Shown one piece after another: positions 58,721 through 64,000 of a DNA stretch of 64,000 nucleotides (the first letter of the stretch is position 1; the number at the start of each line of letters is the position of its first letter). This DNA comes from Nitrospira sp. Its GTDB lineage: Bacteria; Nitrospirota; Nitrospiria; Nitrospirales; UBA8639. A program made the position numbers and the translations under genes. The notes beneath the pieces were generated by a model. That model did not search any database. It was not told where the DNA came from and saw only the letters and a program-made list of their open reading frames with translations. The stretch is from NCBI GenBank assembly GCA_011523385.1, contig WTGX01000025.1:62001-126000 (forward strand), written 5' to 3'.

Positions 58721-58939
58721 GTGATCTCACTTCAACTCGAGAGTGAGGATGACATCAATTTGATATGCCGTCTTTTGTCTGTGACCGGTTACAGGATGCA
58801 TTCTGCATACGGAAAATCCGATATGCAAGCCATTTTCTCCAAAGGCAGGAACCGCGGACCTTCTCCAAGGGTTCTCCATACAGCACGCCACGCCCTCACG
58901 GGCCTGGCGCAGTTTGACATGCCTCAAGGTGAGTGGTAA
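58721..58939 (+). CDS. Possible small protein, 72 aa
   Basis: Frame from a GTG at 58721 to 58939, just upstream of the SH3-type gene. It opens ISLQLESEDDINLICRLLSV with a strand-helix look and ends LAQFDMPQGEW. The start is 20 bases from the divergent gene at 58700 and has no good ribosome site. It may be real but could be chance. Confidence 0.4.
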   Translation: MISLQLESEDDINLICRLLSVTGYRMHSAYGKSDMQAIFSKGRNRGPSPRVLHTARHALTGLAQFDMPQGEW

Positions 58940-58952
58940 GAAAAGAGGTATT

Positions 58953-59453
58953 GTGGCCATCGACCGTGACCTCGATTTCGACGACGACCTGGACGAGTTT
59001 GACGATCCTCGACAGAAACCTCCCCGCCGGTGGTTGACGTTCATCCTGGTCATCCTGTTGGCTGGGGGAACCTGGTACGTGCTAACGGAACCAGAGTTAC
59101 AGTCTTCCGTCATGCAAATGGTAGCCACGGTACGCGGCGCACTTGATTCACTCGCCGAAGATCCCGTTCCCCAACCCGGACCGAAAGTCCAGCCGCCGGT
59201 CCCGGAGGTCCCTCCCGTTCCGGCCTTTCACGAAGGGCAACTGGTCACCGTCGCGTTACGGGAAGGGCATCAGGCTCGCTTTCGGTTACGCAATGCGGCC
59301 GAAGGAGAACAAGTGGGGCCTCTCGTGAAAACCGGCGATGCCCTGACGGTGCTCGACGGAAGTCTCATCAAAAAACGGTGGGTCTACTTCGTCCAAACAC
59401 CTTCCGAAGACTCGGGATGGATTAAGGGCACGTACCTTCAATCTATGCCATAA
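58953..59453 (+). CDS. Membrane-anchored SH3-like protein
   Basis: 166 aa from the GTG at 58953, preceded by AAAAGAGG. An acidic cytoplasmic head (DRDLDFDDDLDEFDDPRQ), one transmembrane span (WLTFILVILLAGGTWYVL), a proline linker (PVPQPGPKVQPPVPEVPP) and a C-terminal SH3-like barrel (LVTVALREGHQARFRL through VYFVQTPSEDSGWIKGTYLQ). Such proteins often bind peptidoglycan or partner proteins. It ends 15 bases before the squalene-synthase-family gene. Confidence 0.75.
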   Translation: MAIDRDLDFDDDLDEFDDPRQKPPRRWLTFILVILLAGGTWYVLTEPELQSSVMQMVATVRGALDSLAEDPVPQPGPKVQPPVPEVPPVPAFHEGQLVTVALREGHQARFRLRNAAEGEQVGPLVKTGDALTVLDGSLIKKRWVYFVQTPSEDSGWIKGTYLQSMP

Positions 59454-59468
59454 ATTGCATCCACGCAG

Positions 59469-60353
59469 ATGCCCACCATCTCGGAAGCGCATTCCTATTG
59501 CACGTTAAAGGCGAAAGACAGCGGGAGCAACTTTTACTACTCTTTTCTCTTCTTACCCCGTCCCCGCCGGGAAGCCATGTATACCGTGTACGCGCTGTGT
59601 CACGAGTTGGACGCGGACGTGGATCACCCCCCTGACGGAGTGGATCCATGCGACCGGCTCGCGGAGTGGCGCCGGGAAATCGAGGCGGCGTATCAAGGCA
59701 TCCCGCAATATCCGGTGACCATCAGTCTCGCGGATCACGCCCGCAGGCTGGGCATTCCCCGGGACTATTTTCACGAACTGATTGCCGGCATGGAAATGGA
59801 TCTGACGATCAGACGGTACGCCACCTTTGACGATCTCTATCCGTATTGCTATCGCGTGGCCTCGATCGTCGGATTGATCTGCTTGAAAGTGTTCGGGACC
59901 GTGGACCCCCGTGCGCAAGACTACGCCGTCAACCTGGGCGTGGCTTTTCAACTGACCAACATCATTCGTGACGTGGGAGCCGATGCCGAACGCGACCGGA
60001 TCTACGTGCCGCTGGAAGATCTGGCCACATTCGGCTGTTCCGAGGAACAACTGTTGACCAAAACTGCTTCACCCGAATTCATCCGGCTCATGGAATTCCA
60101 GGCCGCCCGGGCTCACGACTACTATCGAAAAGCCCAAACCGTGCATGACGCCCTTTCATCGACCGATCGACAATCCTTGCTCGTCGCGGAAATCATGCGC
60201 GACATTTATTTCAACCTGTTGACGCGTATTGAAAACACGCGATTCGCCGTGTTTGCGTCCCGCATTCGCGTCCCTCCTTTTCATCGTGCAACTCTGGCCC
60301 TGACCACGTGGATGCGGAGATCGTTCCAAAACCGGTTGTCCCGCCGGACGTAA
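59469..60353 (+). CDS. hpnD: Squalene/phytoene synthase family enzyme (HpnD-like)
   Basis: 294 aa. Isoprenyl synthase fold: SFLFLPRPRREAMYTVYALCHELDADVD carries the first Asp-rich motif, and LTNIIRDVGADAERDRIYVP the second (DxxxD). HpnD makes presqualene diphosphate from two farnesyl diphosphates on the route to hopanoids; HpnC and HpnE, the other steps, are not in the window. Plain phytoene or squalene synthase activity is not excluded, but DVG-D-ER-RIYVPLEDL fits HpnD best. Confidence 0.85.
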   Translation: MPTISEAHSYCTLKAKDSGSNFYYSFLFLPRPRREAMYTVYALCHELDADVDHPPDGVDPCDRLAEWRREIEAAYQGIPQYPVTISLADHARRLGIPRDYFHELIAGMEMDLTIRRYATFDDLYPYCYRVASIVGLICLKVFGTVDPRAQDYAVNLGVAFQLTNIIRDVGADAERDRIYVPLEDLATFGCSEEQLLTKTASPEFIRLMEFQAARAHDYYRKAQTVHDALSSTDRQSLLVAEIMRDIYFNLLTRIENTRFAVFASRIRVPPFHRATLALTTWMRRSFQNRLSRRT

Positions 60354-60400
60354 CGTATCACCGGTCGATGGATATGCAAAGAACCAACGCCACTTCAGTT

Positions 60401-60456
60401 CTGTCATTCCGAGCTTGTCCTGAGCGAAGCGAACGGGCGAAGTCGAAGGGAATGAC
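60401..60456. repeat. Dispersed REP-like repeat with GTCATTCC/GGAATGAC ends
   Basis: GTCATTCC at the left and GGGAATGAC at the right form an inverted repeat around TTGTCCTGAGC...GTCGAAGGG, fourth member of the dispersed family. It lies between hpnD and the uracil-DNA glycosylase gene. Confidence 0.75.
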
Positions 60457-60529
60457 TGAACACATACAAGGATGACAGGAGGGGAAGTCGGGATGGTAAA
60501 TGTTCAACAAGGTAGCATGAGAGATCATT

Positions 60530-61141
60530 ATGTCGCTCGCTGACCTCTGCGAATCCCTGCGCAACTGCCAGCAATGTCGTCTGGCTTCCGGACGGACCCA
60601 GGTGGTGTTCGGGAGCGGGAACCCGGAAGCCTCGATCATGTTCGTCGGAGAAGCCCCGGGGTTTCATGAAGACAAGCAAGGGGTGCCGTTTGTCGGCGCG
60701 GCGGGAAAACTCTTGACGGAATTACTGGAATCGGTCGGGCTGTCCAGGTCCCAGATTTACATTGCCAACGTCATCAAATGCCGCCCTCCCCAGAATCGCG
60801 ACCCCGCACCCGATGAAGTGGAGACCTGCAAACCCTTCCTGCTCCAGCAAATTCAACTGATCAAACCGCATCTGGTGTGTTCCATGGGCAACTTTGCCAC
60901 TCAAACGCTGCTCGAAAGAAAAGTGGGGATCACCAAGGTCCACGGGCAACCGTTTCAATTAAAGGAGTTTCGACTGTTTCCGCTGTTCCATCCCGCCGCG
61001 GCCCTGCACAACGAACGTCTCCGGCCTCAGCTTCAGGAAGACTTTCAAAAATTGAAACGGCTCCTGGACGCGATGGCGGTTCCCCGGCAGGAACCGGCGG
61101 TTCCTGCAAGCGCCCAACCCGAGCAAATGGATTTGTTTTAA
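60530..61141 (+). CDS. Uracil-DNA glycosylase, family 4 (Fe-S type)
   Basis: 203 aa. It removes uracil from DNA. Four Cys for a [4Fe-4S] cluster are visible: NCQQC at the N-terminus, then IKCRPPQNRDP and VETCKPF. Catalytic and uracil-binding blocks: FVGEAPGFHEDKQGVPFVGAAGKLL and LFPLFHPAAAL. The family is typical of thermophiles and many environmental bacteria without classical Ung. The C-terminal tail (AVPASAQPEQMDLF) ends in a QxxDLF peptide, like the beta-clamp binding motif QLxLF. Confidence 0.93.
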   Translation: MSLADLCESLRNCQQCRLASGRTQVVFGSGNPEASIMFVGEAPGFHEDKQGVPFVGAAGKLLTELLESVGLSRSQIYIANVIKCRPPQNRDPAPDEVETCKPFLLQQIQLIKPHLVCSMGNFATQTLLERKVGITKVHGQPFQLKEFRLFPLFHPAAALHNERLRPQLQEDFQKLKRLLDAMAVPRQEPAVPASAQPEQMDLF

Positions 61142-61149
61142 CCCGGCTT

Positions 61150-61175
61150 GTCGGATTACGCTCCGCTAATCCGAC
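61150..61175. repeat. Small palindrome at convergent gene ends
   Basis: GTCGGATT (61150-61157) and AATCCGAC (61168-61175) form an 8-bp perfect stem with a 10-base loop between the ends of the glycosylase gene and the minus-strand gene. Likely a bidirectional terminator. It provides the last codons (RRSD) of the minus-strand gene. Confidence 0.7.
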
Positions 61176-61639
61176 CTACGTGGGCTGTCCGAATCCTGGG
61201 TTTTCTCCTGACCCTCCGCTTCGGGTTCCTCGGATTCTTCGTCGGATCCTTCGAATTCTTCTTCAGGCGTTTCGAACCACTTCACCAGCATCTCTTCCCA
61301 CCATACTTCATCGACATCCGCGCCGGGATCGAATCCCAAGAACGACACATCGGCTTCGGTCATGTCAGGATTGATGTCCGTGGGACGATGCCGGGCGCGA
61401 TCGACCACTTCCTTGGTCGCGTACCCGCCGACGATCCAGGACGGCGGATCAGCGCGCCGGGATTTATACGCTTGGAGTTGATGTTTGAAATAGACAAAAA
61501 TATTCCGTTGCGCGGCATCTTCAAACCCGCTGGGCGGCAGGCTCAGGATTTTCTCGATTTTTTTTCGCCATTCCCGCTGGTCGTAGCGCGAGGTGACCAA
61601 CTGCAAGGCTCTTGCTCCGTCTTCAACGTCAAGTGGCAT
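61166..61639 (-). CDS. Unknown protein with acidic tail
   Basis: 157 aa. The core (residues 1 to about 115) has REWRKKIEKILSLPPSGFEDAAQRNIFVYF and WWEEMLVKWF with helical character. The last about 40 residues are strongly acidic (TPEEEFEGSDEESEEPEAEG) and disordered. It ends in a palindrome. It lies downstream of pmbA by 27 bases and so is likely co-transcribed with it. No family was recognised. Confidence 0.6.
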   Translation of the reverse strand: MPLDVEDGARALQLVTSRYDQREWRKKIEKILSLPPSGFEDAAQRNIFVYFKHQLQAYKSRRADPPSWIVGGYATKEVVDRARHRPTDINPDMTEADVSFLGFDPGADVDEVWWEEMLVKWFETPEEEFEGSDEESEEPEAEGQEKTQDSDSPRRSD

Positions 61640-61666
61640 ACCGGCTCCTTCGGCTTACTCTCGCAT

Positions 61667-63025
61667 TCAATGACCGCCCACCATCATCTCGCGGATGCGG
61701 ATGGTGGGACTCGCCAGTTTCCCTCGAAACACCAAATCATTCCCGATCGACTCGATATCCTGAAACACCTGTTTCAAATTGCCGGCGATCGTCACTTCCT
61801 CAACCGGATAGGCCAATTCGCCGTTTTCAATCCAAAAACCGGAGGCCCCGCGAGAATAATCTCCGGTCACCATGTTCACGCCGAACCCGATCAATTCGGT
61901 GACGTACAACCCCTGGGTGACGGACTGAATGATCTCAGCGGGCGACTCGTCGCCGGGATGGAAAAACAAATTCGTCGGAGACACGGTTGGATTGTCGCCG
62001 ATGCTTCTGGACGCGTTGCCGGTGGACGCCATGCCCAACTTTCGTCCGGAATACGTATCCAACAGATAGCTGGAGAGCACGCCCCGGTCGAGGATCATGG
62101 TCTTGCGGGTGGGCAGCCCTTCCCCGTCGAACGGGCGGGACCCGAGCTTGCCGGGCAGGCAACCGTTGTCTTCGACGTTCACGTGTTTCGGGGCAATGGG
62201 TTTTCCCAACTGCCCCAGCAAAAACGAAGCGCCTTTATACAGGGAATACCCGGAGACCGCACTCGCGAGGTGCCCCAACACACTGCACGCCGTTTCCGGA
62301 TCGAAAATCACGGGAACCCGTTGGGTCCCGACCTTTCGAGCCCCCAGGCGCCGGAGCGTCCGCTCCGCCGCGATCCGTCCGATTGACTCCGGATCCTCCA
62401 ATTCACGCTGTTTCCGAGAAACCGTATACCAGTAGTCCCGCTGCATGCCTTGGTCATCAGGGCCTTCGGCCACGGGCGCCACGGACAAAGAAAACGTGGA
62501 ACTCCGGTGGTACCCCAGAAACCCATGCGTGTTCGCCAGCACCACCGCGCCATAGGCCGAACCACACTCCGCCCCCTCCGAATTGGTCACACGGGGATCG
62601 ACGTCCAGGGCGGCCCGTTCGGCTCGCTGCGCCACGTCAATGGCCTCTTCCACGGGCATGGTGGTGGGATCATACAGGTCCAGATCGGGCACGTCGGTCG
62701 CCATCGCAGCCTGTTCCGGCAATCCCGACGTTTCATCCTCGGCCACGGCCTTCGCGAGAGCGCAGGTATCGTCCACCAACTGCTTGAGCGAAGTCTCGGA
62801 AAAATCTGACGTGGACGCGCTGGCGGACCGCTTCCCGAAAAACACTCGAATTCCCAGATTCTTCTCCCGAGCCTTGCTCAACCGGTCCACGGTCGCCAAT
62901 CGAACCTGAACGGATACGGAATCCCCTTCCGCTACCATGACGTCGGCTTCCGTGGCACCGTGGGCCTTGACCCGGTCGATCAATTCGGCGGCCAGTATCT
63001 TCAGGACTTCCGGGGATTCATGCAT
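61667..63025 (-). CDS. pmbA: TldD/PmbA family protein (PmbA-like)
   Basis: 452 aa. The partner of TldD in a two-subunit metalloprotease that trims unfolded or tail-carrying peptides (such as microcin or antitoxin leaders). PmbA-type features: EKNLGIRVFFGKRSASASTSDFS, GGxR-like VIFDPETACSVLGHLASAVSG, then the C-terminal TYSGRKLGMASTGNASRSI and VTGDYSRGASGFWIENGELAYPVEE. The HExxxH zinc motif is absent here, as usual for PmbA. The next gene is TldD (62-base gap). Confidence 0.92.
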   Translation of the reverse strand: MHESPEVLKILAAELIDRVKAHGATEADVMVAEGDSVSVQVRLATVDRLSKAREKNLGIRVFFGKRSASASTSDFSETSLKQLVDDTCALAKAVAEDETSGLPEQAAMATDVPDLDLYDPTTMPVEEAIDVAQRAERAALDVDPRVTNSEGAECGSAYGAVVLANTHGFLGYHRSSTFSLSVAPVAEGPDDQGMQRDYWYTVSRKQRELEDPESIGRIAAERTLRRLGARKVGTQRVPVIFDPETACSVLGHLASAVSGYSLYKGASFLLGQLGKPIAPKHVNVEDNGCLPGKLGSRPFDGEGLPTRKTMILDRGVLSSYLLDTYSGRKLGMASTGNASRSIGDNPTVSPTNLFFHPGDESPAEIIQSVTQGLYVTELIGFGVNMVTGDYSRGASGFWIENGELAYPVEEVTIAGNLKQVFQDIESIGNDLVFRGKLASPTIRIREMMVGGH

Positions 63026-63087
63026 GATGCAGGGTGCCTGGAATTGGGTTTGAGGGCAGCGCGTTGAACGGTTTCTACGAGACGGGA

Positions 63088-64000
63088 CTAGGCGGACGTT
63101 CCTCCCACCGTGAGCTCATCTACTCGGATGGTCGGCAACCCGACGCCCACTGGAACGGACTGACCTTCTTTTCCGCAAGTCCCGATACCCGAATCCAATT
63201 GCAAATCATGGCCGACCATAGATACCTGCTTGAGCACGTCGGGTCCGCTCCCGATCAGGGTCGCCCCTTTGACCGGCTTGGTCACTTGGCCATCCTCGAT
63301 GAGATAGGCTTCACTCGCCGAAAATACGAACTTGCCGTTCGTGATATCCACCTGTCCGCCGCCGAACGACACGGCATACAGGCCTTTCTTGACGGAGCGC
63401 AGAATATCTTCGGGTTCGGACGTACCGGCCAACATGAAAGTATTGGTCATCCGGGGTAACACGATGCTGCGGAAATCCTCACGCCGGCCGTTGCCGGTCA
63501 AGGGAATGCCCATGAGCCTGGCATTCAGACGGTCCGTGATGTATCCGCGCAGGATGCCGTCTTCGATCAGGACGGTCCTGGTCGTGGGCGTGCCTTCATC
63601 GTCGATATTGAGCGACCCTCGCCTGGAGGGCAACGTGCCGTCGTCCACGATCGTGCACACGTCGGACGCGACGCGCTGGCCGATCAAATTGCTGAACGCC
63701 GATGTCTTCTTGCGATTGAAATCCGCCTCCAAGCCATGTCCGACTGCCTCGTGCAAGAGAATTCCGGGCCAGCCGCCCCCCAAGACCACGGGCAGAATGC
63801 CTGCGGGCGCGTCCACGGCGTCGAGATTCAGGATAGCCTGCCTGGCGGCTTCTCGTGCATACGCCCGCGCTCGATCCTGTTCATGGTAAAAGGAAAAGGC
63901 CACGCGGCCGCCGCCGCCGAAAGTGCCGGCCTGCCGATTGGTCCCTTCTTCGGCAATACACGTCACCTGAAGCCGGGATAACGGCTGCACGTCGCCGGCG
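63088..64000 (-). CDS. tldD: TldD metalloprotease subunit, 5' end outside window
   Basis: About 300 residues are visible; the frame is open at the right edge, so the protein starts beyond the window. The zinc motif [12 protein letters not shown] is present, along with [40 protein letters not shown] and [15 protein letters not shown]. TldD is the catalytic half of the TldD/PmbA protease. A conserved GGGW-type loop ([21 protein letters not shown]) precedes the zinc site. It lies directly upstream of pmbA, in the same direction. Confidence 0.92.
   Translation of the reverse strand, partial: AGDVQPLSRLQVTCIAEEGTNRQAGTFGGGGRVAFSFYHEQDRARAYAREAARQAILNLDAVDAPAGILPVVLGGGWPGILLHEAVGHGLEADFNRKKTSAFSNLIGQRVASDVCTIVDDGTLPSRRGSLNIDDEGTPTTRTVLIEDGILRGYITDRLNARLMGIPLTGNGRREDFRSIVLPRMTNTFMLAGTSEPEDILRSVKKGLYAVSFGGGQVDITNGKFVFSASEAYLIEDGQVTKPVKGATLIGSGPDVLKQVSMVGHDLQLDSGIGTCGKEGQSVPVGVGLPTIRVDELTVGGTSA

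Noticed and set aside
63034-63981. Plus-strand frames over pmbA/tldD
   Set aside because: They are shadows of the two well conserved minus-strand proteins.

Overview
The window comes from the chromosome of a Gram-negative (diderm) bacterium. It encodes a complete outer-membrane and lipid A biosynthesis set (bamA, ompH/skp, fabZ, lpxA, lpxI, lpxB, msbA, kdtA, lpxK, lptD, pal), a squalene/hopanoid-type synthase, an Fe-S type uracil-DNA glycosylase and a TldD/PmbA pair. LpxI in place of LpxH, the gliding-type ABC cluster and the overall gene mix point to a Nitrospirota (Nitrospira-like) genome. That assignment is inferred from gene content only. No rRNA, CRISPR array or complete insertion sequence was seen. 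There are two tRNA genes, Leu(UAA) and Ser(GCU).

Layout. Bases 1-4815 are an accessory block of restriction and toxin-type genes: a GmrSD-like enzyme cut by the window edge, an Mrr-like nuclease, a truncated Eco57I-type RM protein and a Fic AMP transferase. The block abuts the 3' end of tRNA-Leu. Bases 4965-17624 hold mixed housekeeping and unknown genes: a sugar-nucleotide epimerase, a ClpS-like adaptor, a histone H1-like basic protein, ProC, two tandem secreted paralogues, an AGCS symporter, a DUF4301 protein, acetyl-CoA synthetase and a Pal-type lipoprotein. Bases 17973-22607 are a four-gene gld-type ABC operon, followed by a cupin, a DsbA-like protein, tRNA-Ser and an unknown gene.

Bases 25477-37941 form one long minus-strand envelope cluster, read bamA > ompH > fabZ > lpxA > lpxI > Gfo/Idh oxidoreductase > lpxB > msbA > LPLAT > kdtA > lpxK. 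A near-consensus promoter lies in front of bamA, facing a promoter for lon. The LPLAT gene is broken at a run of nine A. On the plus strand come lon-thiL-DUF2062-HD. Next, on the minus strand, are accD-folC-lptD and the molybdopterin operon moaC-moaD-moaE-moaA. MoaD carries 14 residues beyond its Gly-Gly end. A dihydroneopterin aldolase fused to a methyltransferase and a PHP-domain phosphoesterase follow.

Bases about 52909-57685 are a second accessory island. It is bounded by a 61-bp direct repeat that is the duplicated 3' end of the gene at 57687-58700. The island carries an IS3-type transposase remnant, a translationally coupled HD-phosphohydrolase plus nucleotidyltransferase pair, a decayed DNA-methyltransferase end, small unknown genes and an apparently orphan HicB antitoxin. 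The right-hand part (57687-64000) returns to core genes: a conserved unknown, an SH3-type membrane protein, a squalene-synthase-family enzyme, uracil-DNA glycosylase, PmbA and TldD. Several dispersed palindromic repeats sit between genes and in places have entered coding sequence.
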